Part shown: positions 45,275-53,676 of the stretch, in pieces
Layout: every line of letters begins with the position of its first letter
How positions within the stretch are numbered: the stretch's first letter is position 1
Source of the DNA: Cyanobacteria bacterium CYA
GTDB lineage: Bacteria > Planctomycetota > Phycisphaerae > Phycisphaerales > UBA1924
Length of the DNA stretch: 53,771 bases
Assembly (NCBI GenBank): GCA_008363215.1
Contig: RHKP01000017.1
Span: forward strand, 1-53,771
Direction: 5' to 3'
Notes under the pieces: model-generated
Told to the model about the DNA's origin: nothing
The model's database searches: none
The model's input: only the letters and a program-made list of their open reading frames with translations
Position numbers and translations under genes: made by a program

Positions 45275-46735
45275 ATGTCAACCACGTCCACCGAGCAGAC
45301 CCGGACCGAGAAGGACTCCATGGGCCCGATGCCCGTCCCTGCAGACGTGCTCTACGGAGCCTCGACGCAGCGGGCGGTGCTGAACTTCCCGATTTCCGGA
45401 AGGCCGGTTCCAGGCGACGTGATTCGCGCGTTTGGGGCTCTCAAGGCAGCCTGCGCCCATGTCAACCACAAACTGGGCAAACTGGACGAGGGGCGGATGA
45501 ATGCCATCGTGGCCGCCTGCACGGAAATCGAGCAGGGGCTGCCGCAGCGCGGCGGGCTGGCCAGGCACTTCCCGGTCGACATCTTCCAGACCGGCTCGGG
45601 CACCAGCACCAACATGAACGCCAACGAGGTCATCGCCAATCTCGTCTGCCTGCACAAGGGCAAGCCCATCGGCAGTTCCAAGGACGCCAACTACCTCGAG
45701 AAGGGCGGCGTACACCCGAATGACCACGTGAACATGGGGCAGTCGAGCAACGACACGTTCCCCACGGCCATGCACATCGCCGCAGCCGTGAGCATCACGC
45801 GCAAACTCCTTCCGGCGATCGGGAAGATCAAGGCGAATCTGGAAGAGAAGGCTCGCAAGTGGGACCACATCGTCAAGATCGGTCGCACGCATCTTCAGGA
45901 CGCCACACCGATCCGGTTGGGGCAGGAGTTCAGCGGATATGCGGCGCAGATGCAGCATGCCGAAGAGCGCCTGCACCGCTCGCTGCACGTGCTGAGCGAA
46001 CTGGCGCTGGGCGGCACGGCGGTGGGCACCGGCATCAACACGCACCCGCGTTTTGCGTCGATGGTCGCCGCTGAACTGATGCACAAGACGGGTATCCACT
46101 TCCGCGAGGCCGCCAATCACTTCGAGGCCCAGCACACTCGCGACGCGATCGTGGGAGCCAGCGGCAATCTGCGCACCGTCGCGGTCAGTCTGAGCAAGAT
46201 CGCCAACGACATCCGCTGGCTGGGCTGCGGTCCGCGCTGCGGCATCGGGGAGTTGAAACTCCCGGCCGTGCAGCCCGGTTCGAGCATCATGCCGGGCAAG
46301 GTCAACCCGGTGATCTGCGAGGCCGCCATCATGGTCTGCTGCCAGGTCATCGGCAATGACCAGGCGATCACGCTGGGCGGGTTCGGCGGCGTGGGCTCGC
46401 TGCTCGACCTCAACGTCGCAATGCCGATGATGATCGCCAACCTGCTTGACTCGATCGACCTGCTGGCCGGCGCCTGCAACGTCTTCACAGACAACCTGCT
46501 GCTCGGGCTGGAGCCCGACGAGAAGCGATGCGCCGAACTGATCGAGGGCAGTCTGGCGATGTGCACGTCGCTGGTTCCGGCGATCGGGTACGACCGCGCA
46601 GCCGCGCTGGCGTACGAGGCGTACAAGCAGGGCAAGACCGTGCGGCAACTGGCGCTGGAGCAGAAACTGCTGCCTGAGGCCGAACTGAACCGCCTGCTTG
46701 ATCCCATGAGCATGACCCGCCCGAGCGAAGACTGA
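45275..46735 (+). CDS. fumC: Class II fumarate hydratase
   Basis: The enzyme hydrates fumarate to malate in the TCA cycle. It shows the fumarase signatures FQTGSGTSTNMNANEVIAN, VHPNDHVNMGQSSNDTFPTA, KIGRTHLQDATPIRLGQEFS and the superfamily signature GSSIMPGKVNP. Length 486 is slightly above the usual 460. The ATG at 45275 is preceded by CAGGGAGGG. Confidence 0.95.
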   Translation: MSTTSTEQTRTEKDSMGPMPVPADVLYGASTQRAVLNFPISGRPVPGDVIRAFGALKAACAHVNHKLGKLDEGRMNAIVAACTEIEQGLPQRGGLARHFPVDIFQTGSGTSTNMNANEVIANLVCLHKGKPIGSSKDANYLEKGGVHPNDHVNMGQSSNDTFPTAMHIAAAVSITRKLLPAIGKIKANLEEKARKWDHIVKIGRTHLQDATPIRLGQEFSGYAAQMQHAEERLHRSLHVLSELALGGTAVGTGINTHPRFASMVAAELMHKTGIHFREAANHFEAQHTRDAIVGASGNLRTVAVSLSKIANDIRWLGCGPRCGIGELKLPAVQPGSSIMPGKVNPVICEAAIMVCCQVIGNDQAITLGGFGGVGSLLDLNVAMPMMIANLLDSIDLLAGACNVFTDNLLLGLEPDEKRCAELIEGSLAMCTSLVPAIGYDRAAALAYEAYKQGKTVRQLALEQKLLPEAELNRLLDPMSMTRPSED

Positions 46736-46749
46736 ACGAGGTGATTTGG

Positions 46750-46825
46750 CGATCCCCGCCGACAAGGGAGGGATACTCCGTGTATCGAACGAGCCCCGAC
46801 CGCGAGGGAGGGGTTCATACCGGAT
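46750..46825. repeat. Two related 27-bp units before the POT gene
   Basis: Two copies of a CCCCG(A/C)C-G-AGGGAGGG pattern occur at about 46756-46782 (ATCCCCGCCGACAAGGGAGG) and 46792-46820 (GAGCCCCGACCGCGAGGGAG). CCCC and GGGG parts can pair. They fill most of the gap between fumC and the POT gene. Confidence 0.4.
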
Positions 46826-46933
46826 GCGGGCAGGCTGCTCTCCTTCTCGCTCGGCTCGTTGGGACAAAACCGCCCCGTGCGAAACCGCCCCGGTTCGGGT
46901 ATCGTGTGAGACTCACGACGTCGAGGAACCCCG

Positions 46934-49096
46934 ATGGACAGCAGGAAGCCGAACGTTCCCCCGGATGTGCCCGAACCCGCGTTGACGGACCGCCCGCCGC
47001 CGGAGGGGCCCATGCACAAGGCCGAGTTCCTTGGACATCCCGTGGGGTTGTTCCTGCTGTTTCTGGTGGAGATGTGGGAGCGGTTCAGTTACTACGGCAT
47101 GCGCGGGCTGCTGGTGCTCTACCTGACCGGCGTCATCGCGGTGCATCAACTGACGCCCGGCGTCTACACCAACCAGTTGACCATTTCCGAGTATCGGCAG
47201 GTGGAGGGCTCGACCAACGGCGTCGATCCCTCGGCCGTACATTCACAGCCGATCTACGTCGCGGTCGATGCGCCGCTGGGGGCTGAGGCGACGGGAGCGA
47301 TTTCCGTGACAGGTCAGCCGGCACTGACGGTGCGGCGCCTGGTGCGCAACCCTGCCGTCGAAGACGAGAGCGCGTCGGACGCCTGGGTGCCCGCTGATGA
47401 TGCGGCCGGCCCTCTTGTTGTCAGCGGGACGCGCGGCAACGCGGAGTCGTTCCAGCACACGGAGATGCGCTTCGAACTGCGCAATCCGGGCACCGAGACG
47501 ATCAAAGCCAACATCGAGATCGCGCGCCCGAGTAAGGACTCGCGGACGTACTTCACTGTCAACAACGCGCCCGGTCGGACGACGGTGGACGTCCAGCCGG
47601 ACAGCCAACTGAGCGAGAACGAGCAGGCGCCGGTGCTGATCGTCCGCACCAATCCTGATGACAGCGGGCGAAACTGGAAGGACGACATCGCCGCTACGCT
47701 CTATGGCTGGTACGCCGGCCTGGCCTATCTGCTGCCGATCCTCGGCGGGCTGATCGCCGACAAGATGATCGGCACGCACCGCTCGATGGTGGTGGGCGGG
47801 CTGACGATTGCGGCCGGGCACATCATGCTGGCTGTGTCCGGGCTGGGCGACATGGCGTATAACCAGTTGGGCCTGACGACGTTCATCTTCGGGCTGGTGC
47901 TCATCGTCATCGGCACGGGGCACTTCAAGCCCTGTGTTTCGGTGATGGTCGGGCAGTTGTACCCCCACGGCGATCCTCGCCGCGACGGCGCCTTCACCAT
48001 CTTCTACATGGGCATCAACCTGGGCGCCTTCCTGTGCAACTTCGTCTGCGGTACGTTGGCGTACACCCTCGGCTGGCACTACGGCTTCGGCGCCGCGGCC
48101 GTCGGCATGCTGGCGGGCCTGGGCCTTTACCTGTTCTGCCGCCCGATGTACCTCAGGGGCATCGGCGAGCCGCCCGAGGGCAAGGGCAGTTCGGCGCCGA
48201 TGTTCGTCGTCTTGGCTGTGGTCATCTCGGCCATCTTCGCCGCCGCTTTTCACTTCGGGTTGATCGGCACGTTGTGGTCCAGCGTGGTGGGGGTGTTCCA
48301 GACCAAGACCGGCGCATGGCTTGTGCCGGCGGCGATGCTCGGCATGATCATCGCGTTCTGCGTGTGGTTTGTTGCAATCAACCGGCCCGAGGACCGCGCC
48401 CCGGTGGCCTCCATCTTCATCTTCATGTTCTTCAACGCGTTCTTCTGGATCGCCTTCGAGCAGGCCGGCTCGTCGATCAACCTGTTCACAGACCGGTACG
48501 TCGATCGCTCGTTCGGGCTCTTCGGGATCGAGGAGATTCCCACGCCCTGGTTCCAGTCGGTCAATCCGGCGCTCATCATCATCGGTGCGCCGATCTTCGC
48601 GTGGCTGTGGGGTGTGCTGGGTCGCAGGCACCTCAACCCGCCGCAGCCGGTGAAGATCGCACTGGGCCTGCTGTTTCTGGGCCTGGGCTACGTGTTCATC
48701 TTCTTCGCCGCGCGGAGCGTGCACGAAAGCATGCAGGCGGGCAACATGATCCGGGCCGGCATGATCATGGTGTTGGTGACGTACTTCTGGCACACCGTGG
48801 GCGAGTTGTGCCTCTCGCCGACCGGGTTGTCGTACGTCACCAAGGTGGCACCCGTCCGCTTCGTGAGTCTGCTCATGGGCATCTGGTTCGTGTCGAGTTT
48901 CATCGCCAACCTGGGCGGCGGGCTCATGGCCGGACAGGTTGAAGCCATCTCCGCCGGGGAGATCAAACTCCCGTGGGAATTCGGCGGACAGGCCAACTTC
49001 TTCTTCCTGTTCGTGGCCACGTCGGTCGGCGCGGGATTGCTGGTGCTGGTGACCTCGCCGTGGCTGAAGAAACTCAGCCGCGGGCGCGACGAATGA
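46934..49096 (+). CDS. POT/PTR2-family proton-coupled peptide transporter with large insert
   Basis: The protein has 720 residues (usual 450-520). TM1 carries the signature E46-xx-ERFSYYG. After TM1 about 165 residues (about 85-248) form a soluble, strand-rich segment (SQPIYVAVDAPLGAE, MRFELRNPGTETIKANIEIA). The remaining POT core follows: LYGWYAGLAYLLPILGGLIA, FKPCVSVMVGQLYP, FYMGINLGAFL, FWIAFEQAGSSINLF and SPTGLSYVTKVAP. By topology the insert should lie outside the membrane. A terminator follows 45 nt after the stop. Confidence 0.9.
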   Translation: MDSRKPNVPPDVPEPALTDRPPPEGPMHKAEFLGHPVGLFLLFLVEMWERFSYYGMRGLLVLYLTGVIAVHQLTPGVYTNQLTISEYRQVEGSTNGVDPSAVHSQPIYVAVDAPLGAEATGAISVTGQPALTVRRLVRNPAVEDESASDAWVPADDAAGPLVVSGTRGNAESFQHTEMRFELRNPGTETIKANIEIARPSKDSRTYFTVNNAPGRTTVDVQPDSQLSENEQAPVLIVRTNPDDSGRNWKDDIAATLYGWYAGLAYLLPILGGLIADKMIGTHRSMVVGGLTIAAGHIMLAVSGLGDMAYNQLGLTTFIFGLVLIVIGTGHFKPCVSVMVGQLYPHGDPRRDGAFTIFYMGINLGAFLCNFVCGTLAYTLGWHYGFGAAAVGMLAGLGLYLFCRPMYLRGIGEPPEGKGSSAPMFVVLAVVISAIFAAAFHFGLIGTLWSSVVGVFQTKTGAWLVPAAMLGMIIAFCVWFVAINRPEDRAPVASIFIFMFFNAFFWIAFEQAGSSINLFTDRYVDRSFGLFGIEEIPTPWFQSVNPALIIIGAPIFAWLWGVLGRRHLNPPQPVKIALGLLFLGLGYVFIFFAARSVHESMQAGNMIRAGMIMVLVTYFWHTVGELCLSPTGLSYVTKVAPVRFVSLLMGIWFVSSFIANLGGGLMAGQVEAISAGEIKLPWEFGGQANFFFLFVATSVGAGLLVLVTSPWLKKLSRGRDE

Positions 49097-49140
49097 GGCA
49101 GCGCCGGCTTCCAACCGGTCGGGCCGACATCCTGATGACA

Positions 49141-49170
49141 ACGGCAACCCCGAAGAACCGGGGTTGCCGT
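49141..49170 (+). terminator. Terminator-like 12-bp hairpin after the POT gene
   Basis: ACGGCAACCCCG (49141-49152), loop AAGAAC, CGGGGTTGCCGT (49159-49170). The stem is perfect. The tail GCGTTTGG is weak on both strands, so termination may be partial. Confidence 0.5.
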
Positions 49171-49419
49171 GCGTTTGGAAAGATGAACCGTGCCGGCAAC
49201 CTTGTCTTCAAGGTGACGGCCGCCAACCGAATGCCGGTCCCGTCGCCCGCACACCGGGTCCAGCAACGTCTGAAGACGTTCTTTGCGGGCGCCGCGACTG
49301 CTGCTTGGGTCACGGGCCTTTGTGCTGGATGCGGCGCCGCCCGTCCGTGTGCGCACCTTCGTCGGTCCGTCGATCCGCTCGCCCGCCCGCTCCCATGTCG
49401 CAATGCGCCCCTCTGCCCG

Positions 49420-49745
49420 CCCTCGCCGCTGAGCGTGATTGTCTTGCATATGAAGGTGGGCCAGATCGAAGCAAGAACGGTGCGCTCAATCAGCGCGTGA
49501 AACTCCAACTGCTCGCGAGAGGCCTTCATGTCTTTGACCAATTGCAAGACCGCCCACAGGTATCCGCCCGGGCTGTTGATCCGCGGGACGACGTGCAGGA
49601 TGCGGTTGCGTGCGGCGTACTCCAGCGGGGCCCTGAAACCGATCGGGAGAATCTGCTCCCCGAACTGGCCGATGTCGAGAATCTCCATCACCGTGACGCG
49701 GTCATCGGGCTGTTCGGGAGCAAGATATTCGGGCGAGCCGGGAGT
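49420..49745 (-). pseudogene. Remnant of a ClpP/SppA-like protease gene
   Basis: On the minus strand RVTVMEILDIGQFGEQILPI, then HVVPRINSPGGYLWAVLQLV, looks like the beta strand and RINSPGG turn of the ClpP/SppA (crotonase-fold) serine proteases. The similarity fades after about 70 residues. The catalytic Ser-Lys or Ser-His-Asp part is missing, and the frame runs on with Arg-rich non-family sequence to 49074. I cannot fix a start. An ATG at 49688 is inside the similar part. Confidence 0.3.
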
Positions 49746-49881
49746 GGGCGACCGGTTTCCATGAGTGCGCACGAGGCGGCCGCTGCGCGCATCCGAATCT
49801 TTCGCCTGCCGATCGCTTTCTCGCTCACCAATCCGGAAGGGGCATTGTACAAGTGGGGAGCACGGAGTGATAGAGTCTTGA

Positions 49882-49901
49882 CGAACACAGGACAGTGTTC
49901 G
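49882..49901. promoter_or_regulatory. Perfect inverted repeat CGAACAC-N6-GTGTTCG
   Basis: Arms of 7 bp separated by AGGACA, about 30 bp beyond the 3' end of aroA and upstream of the protease-like remnant. TTGACG overlaps the left side on the plus strand. It is a possible operator; the regulator is unknown. Confidence 0.35.
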
Positions 49902-49931
49902 CACAAGGTTGAGGGAAGGTCTGCATTCTGC

Positions 49932-51404
49932 CTAGGAATAGAGGCAAGCCAGATCGCGCCAGAAGTCCGGATAGGTCTTTTCCACGCAACGCGGGTTGCG
50001 TATCCACACGTTCGGGCGCCGGAGCCCGACCAGCGCCAGTGACATGGCCATGCGGTGGTCGTCGTAGGTGTCAAACTCCACACGCGCCGCACCCGGCTTG
50101 CTCGCAACTCCGATCCGCCCGCCCTCGCTCGGCGGCGTGATGGTCATCACGTCCGAGTCGGCGTTCACGTTGCATTCAATCGTCACGCCGAGTTTTCCAA
50201 GTTCGGTCTGCAGCGCGTCGATGCGGTCGCACTCCTTGACTCGCAGCGTCCGCACGCCCCGCAGGATCGATGTCCCCGACGCAAACGCGCAGCATACGGC
50301 CAGCGTCATCGTCGCGTCGGGCATCGAGCCCATGTCCGTCAGAGTCGGCGCCAGGCTGTCCGGCCCGCGGCACTCGACCCACGGATTCTCTTCGTCCTCG
50401 CTGCGGCGCACACCCGCTCCCATGCGCCCCAACTGCTCGGGAAAGCCCGCGTCTCCCTGCATGGAGTGCGCATCGAGTCCGGTGACGCGCACCGCCGCCC
50501 CCGGAAGCAGCGCCGCGGCCGCCCAGAAGTACGTCGCGCCGCTTGCGTCCGGTTCAACATCAAGGTCAAAGGCGCTCAACCCGGGCAGCACTCGGATCAG
50601 CCGCATCTGCTCGCTCGTCCGCACGCGCACGCCCACCTGGTCGAGCAGACGCACCGTCATGCCGATGTACGAAGCGCTGGTCGGCTCGGGGCCAAGGTCG
50701 ATCGTCAGCCCGTCGGGCAGGCATGAAGCCGCCATCAGCAGACCGCTGATGAACTGGCTCGATTGCGTCGGCCCAAACTTGAGTGTGGCGACGGATGGCT
50801 GGCTGTCGGGCGGCGGGGTGATGCGCACAGGCGGGCACCCGGGTTTGCCCAGTTCCTCGACCCGCGCTCCCAAGGTACGCAGCGCACTCACCAGTTCACC
50901 CAGCGGTCGCTGACGCATGCGTTCATTGCCGTCGATGGTGATCGGTCCGGTCGCGAGCAGCGCGGCCGCGGCGAGAAAGCGTGTCGCAGTGCCGGCGTTA
51001 TTCAGAAACAACGCCACCCCGTCGGGGTATACCCGCCACGATCCGCCCACCCCGCTGATCCGCAGGGTGGAGCGATCAACCCGTTGCACCCGCGCACCCA
51101 GTTGCTCGACGGCCTCCAGCATGCGCTCGGCATCGTCGGCCCCGACCAGCGCGTGCCGGATCGTCGACGTTCCCTCGGCCAGGGCCGCCAGCAGCAATGC
51201 CCGGTTTGTCAGGCTCTTCGAGCCCGGCGGACGCAGCGTCAGGGCGACCGGCGACTGCCCGGCCCGGCGTGCGATCGGCGTGATCGGCAGTGGGTCGGGC
51301 AACTGATCGAGCGGCAGCCGCAGGATGGACGCACAGTCCGAAGTCACCGGGAAGAGCGTATCCGTCCCGAGCGTCGATTGACGGGTCGCCGGTGCGCCGA
51401 ACAT
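49932..51404 (-). CDS. aroA: 3-phosphoshikimate 1-carboxyvinyltransferase (EPSP synthase)
   Basis: The enzyme transfers the enolpyruvyl group from PEP to shikimate-3-phosphate. Features are LRPPGSKSLTNRALLLAALA (PEP/S3P loop), LNNAGTATRFLAAAALL, STLRISGVGG-type start of the first half, ATLKFGPTQSSQFISGLLMA, the RVKECDRIDAL loop and the late YDDHRMAMSLAL. It has 490 residues against about 430 usually; the N-terminus carries about 45 extra residues, and a start at a later codon is possible. The groES-like gene precedes it on the same strand (110 nt gap with a terminator). Confidence 0.93.
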   Translation of the reverse strand: MFGAPATRQSTLGTDTLFPVTSDCASILRLPLDQLPDPLPITPIARRAGQSPVALTLRPPGSKSLTNRALLLAALAEGTSTIRHALVGADDAERMLEAVEQLGARVQRVDRSTLRISGVGGSWRVYPDGVALFLNNAGTATRFLAAAALLATGPITIDGNERMRQRPLGELVSALRTLGARVEELGKPGCPPVRITPPPDSQPSVATLKFGPTQSSQFISGLLMAASCLPDGLTIDLGPEPTSASYIGMTVRLLDQVGVRVRTSEQMRLIRVLPGLSAFDLDVEPDASGATYFWAAAALLPGAAVRVTGLDAHSMQGDAGFPEQLGRMGAGVRRSEDEENPWVECRGPDSLAPTLTDMGSMPDATMTLAVCCAFASGTSILRGVRTLRVKECDRIDALQTELGKLGVTIECNVNADSDVMTITPPSEGGRIGVASKPGAARVEFDTYDDHRMAMSLALVGLRRPNVWIRNPRCVEKTYPDFWRDLACLYS

Positions 51405-51421
51405 ATTGGGAACCAGCCCTC

Positions 51422-51465
51422 AAAAACTCGGTCGGCGTGCGGGCCGCGGACCCATCGCGGCCGAC
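51422..51465 (-). terminator. Terminator after the GroES-like gene
   Basis: On the minus strand GTCGGCCGCG and CGCGGCC...GCCGAC form a long stem (core GGCCGCG 51442-51448 with CGCGGCC 51456-51462), followed by CGAGTTTTTG. Confidence 0.55.
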
Positions 51466-51514
51466 AGGAGGCGAACATCCGCAGTTCGAGAACTCAACCC
51501 GGCATCGGATGGAC

Positions 51515-51847
51515 CTACTCCGATTTTTCCTTCCCCTTCCGAAACACTGCGACCACGTCCTCGACGGGGATCACGAACAGGCGGTTGTCGCCCTCAAAGT
51601 CGACGGGGATGCTGTGCTTGGGGTTGAAGAGGATGCGATCGTACTTCTTGATCGGGTAATCCTCGTCGTGGGCGACCTGGGCCGAGATGGCGACCACGCG
51701 CCCGGTCAGCGTCGGGATCTCGATCTTGTCGGGCAGGTGGATGCCCGTCTTGGTCTGCTTCTTGTCCTCGTCCTTGCGGATCAGGACACGGGCGCCGATG
51801 GGTTCGACGGTCTCCAGTTCGGTCTTGTCGGTGCGCGGACTCGGCAT
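51515..51847 (-). CDS. GroES (Cpn10) homologue
   Basis: The 110-residue protein MPSPRTDKTELETVEPIGAR is a co-chaperonin fold: VLIRKDEDKKQTKTGIHLPD, then TLTGRVVAISAQVAHDEDYP, KYDRILFNPKHSIPVDFEGD and FVIPVEDVVAVF. The mobile loop is present (KKQTKTGIHLPDK). No groEL is adjacent, and planctomycetes often have several GroES copies, so this may be a secondary one. A much longer in-frame upstream extension is rejected. It diverges from apt with a 118-nt gap. Confidence 0.85.
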   Translation of the reverse strand: MPSPRTDKTELETVEPIGARVLIRKDEDKKQTKTGIHLPDKIEIPTLTGRVVAISAQVAHDEDYPIKKYDRILFNPKHSIPVDFEGDNRLFVIPVEDVVAVFRKGKEKSE

Positions 51848-51965
51848 GTCTGAGCATAGGCGATTGTCTTTGGTCCTGAAAACGAGCCGGCCCGTCCGGA
51901 GGCGGTCCGCACCGGGTCGTTGCGCCTCCCCAACGCCGCACGGGGTGCTGCAATATGCTCTCGTC

Positions 51966-52493
51966 ATGCACCCGCTCGCCCGGTTCATCCGCGACGTCGC
52001 TGACTTTCCCAAGCCCGGCATCATGTTCAAGGACTTCACGCCTCTGCTCAGCGACCCCGGGGGGCTGGCGCTGGCGGTGGAACTGATGGCCAACCCGTAC
52101 CGCGGCACGGGCATTGACTTGGTCATCGGCGCCGAGAGCCGCGGGTTCATCTTCGGCACCGCTATCGCTCAGGCCCTCTCGGCCGGCTTCGTGCCCATCC
52201 GCAAGCCCGGCAAACTCCCTCGCTCGGTTCACGGCGTCGACTACGCCCTCGAGTACGGCACCGACCGGCTCGAGATCCACTCCGACGCGCTCGGGTCCGG
52301 GCACCGCGTGCTTCTGGTCGATGACCTGCTCGCCACGGGCGGCACCATGCAGGCCTCGTGTGAACTGGTGCGGATGTGCGACGCGGAGATCGCCGGCATC
52401 ACCGTGCTCATCGAACTATCCTTCCTCAACGGGCGCGAGCGCCTGCGAAATTACGCCGACCTGCACTCGGTGATTCAGTACGACGCTCTGTAG
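51966..52493 (+). CDS. apt: Adenine phosphoribosyltransferase
   Basis: The enzyme salvages adenine to AMP with PRPP. It has 175 residues: FIRDVADFPKPGIMFKDFTP, VIGAESRGFIFGTAIAQAL, GFVPIRKPGKLP, and the PRPP loop VLLVDDLLATGGTM. Length and domain order are normal. The ATG at 51966 gives MHPLARFI. Confidence 0.95.
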   Translation: MHPLARFIRDVADFPKPGIMFKDFTPLLSDPGGLALAVELMANPYRGTGIDLVIGAESRGFIFGTAIAQALSAGFVPIRKPGKLPRSVHGVDYALEYGTDRLEIHSDALGSGHRVLLVDDLLATGGTMQASCELVRMCDAEIAGITVLIELSFLNGRERLRNYADLHSVIQYDAL

Positions 52494-52686
52494 CGCCGGC
52501 CTCCAACGGCCCCCTCTGGTGGGGACCGGTCTCCGACCGACTCCCTCGGCAGGGCCGCGGCGCCGACCCTCCTCCCGGCCCGCCCAGCGTCGATCTCAAC
52601 TCTTCAACCACGACTCCCATGGCACCCGGTGCAGAAAATGGGGGCCGGTCACGTGGGAGCGGGGGAGAGTAGCAACAAAAAGAGAA

Positions 52687-52714
52687 CGGCCCCGGTCGGA
52701 AACAACCGGGGCCG
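52687..52714 (-). terminator. Intrinsic terminator of the PEP-CTERM gene
   Basis: On the minus strand CGGCCCCGGT (52714-52705), an 8-nt loop, ACCGGGGCCG (52696-52687) and then TTCTCTTTTTG. The stem is 10 bp and the T-run good. Confidence 0.8.
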
Positions 52715-52749
52715 CGGAGTTGTATCAGCAACTCTGAGGCAGTCGTCGA

Positions 52750-53358
52750 TCAGCGGCGACGACGGGCAACCAAGCCACCGAGGCCCAGGAGGGCCAGCGA
52801 GGCCGGAGCCGGGACGACCGAGGTGGTCGCGCTGATGAAGGTCAGGGTCGTGCCGGCGTGATTGGGGGCAACGACCGAAGCGCCGTCGGTGCTGACGGGG
52901 TAGTACGACAGGCCACCGTTCGGGTTCGGGTTGCCGGCGACGTAGGTGATGTCGCCGAAGCCGCCGACGGTGACGTCGATGCTGAACAGCATGATGGGGT
53001 TGCTCAGGTCAATGTTCGGGTTGAGGAACCCGAAGAGGTTGGCCAACTGGCCGCCCGAGATGCCCTCCACGTTGGCGCCGTTCACCGTCCCGGCAACGCC
53101 GAAGCCGGCGGCCCAGGTGGCGATGGTGGCGGTAGAGACAGCGGCGACGTTGCCGGTGCCCAGCGCGTCAACGCCGAAGCCGGCGATGGCACTGGTGCCC
53201 GCAACGAACGAACCACCTTCCACCTGGCCCCAGAACTCCACCGTGTAGGTGTCGCCCACGTTGGCCGAAGCCGGGGCGACAGCGTAGATGGTGAAATCCT
53301 GAGCCAAGGCAGCGCCGGCCAGACCGGCAACAGCAGCGATCGCAAACACGCTCTTCAT
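52750..53358 (-). CDS. Exported PEP-CTERM protein
   Basis: The 202-residue protein starts MKSVFAIAAVAGLAGAALAQ (signal peptide, ATG with GGAGAG upstream; the ATG at 53376 is out of place). A beta-rich domain with AVAPASANVGDTYTVEFWGQ follows, and the end is VPAPASLALLGLGGLV plus a basic run: PEP-like motif, hydrophobic helix and Arg tail. PEP-CTERM proteins are sorted by an exosortase and often lie in the outer surface or matrix. The function is unknown. A close paralogue tail lies at the window edge. Confidence 0.88.
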   Translation of the reverse strand: MKSVFAIAAVAGLAGAALAQDFTIYAVAPASANVGDTYTVEFWGQVEGGSFVAGTSAIAGFGVDALGTGNVAAVSTATIATWAAGFGVAGTVNGANVEGISGGQLANLFGFLNPNIDLSNPIMLFSIDVTVGGFGDITYVAGNPNPNGGLSYYPVSTDGASVVAPNHAGTTLTFISATTSVVPAPASLALLGLGGLVARRRR

Positions 53359-53449
53359 GTCAAGCTCTCCTCTCAAGGGTATAGACGAATGCCATTCGCC
53401 TCGAATGGTCTGTGTTTTCGCCCCCTTCTCTCAGTTTGGGGCTCACGAC

Positions 53450-53478
53450 AAGATAGCCGAACTTGCTCCCTCGTTCAA
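53450..53478 (-). promoter_or_regulatory. Promoter of the PEP-CTERM gene
   Basis: On the minus strand TTGAAC (53473-53478) and TATCTT (53450-53455) have 17-bp spacing. The start would be near 53443, giving a leader of about 85 nt before the ATG at 53358. The gap 53359-53676 otherwise holds only this and the terminator of the next gene. Confidence 0.55.
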
Positions 53479-53621
53479 CTACCGAATTGGAGTTCCGCAA
53501 CTGAATTCGTAAAAAATGTTGAGGCCTTTTTCGGGAAGATCGTACTGTGTTCGGCACGATATACGGCCAGAATAGGTGTGCCTAAGGTGAAGGCCCGCGA
53601 TTTCGATCAGGGACAAAACGG

Positions 53622-53651
53622 GCAGAGCCCCGGCCAAGGCCGAGGCTCTGC
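53622..53651 (-). terminator. Intrinsic terminator of the edge PEP-CTERM gene
   Basis: GCAGAGCC and GGCTCTGC enclose CGGCC-AA-GGCCG (53622-53651). On the minus strand the hairpin is followed by CCGTTTTGTCC. Confidence 0.75.
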
Positions 53652-53676
53652 ATGAATTCAGATACGTCTGGCCGTA

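Noticed and set aside
49164..50042. 292-codon plus-strand ORF opposite the aroA end
   Set aside because: Low-complexity translation without domains; it runs antisense into aroA.
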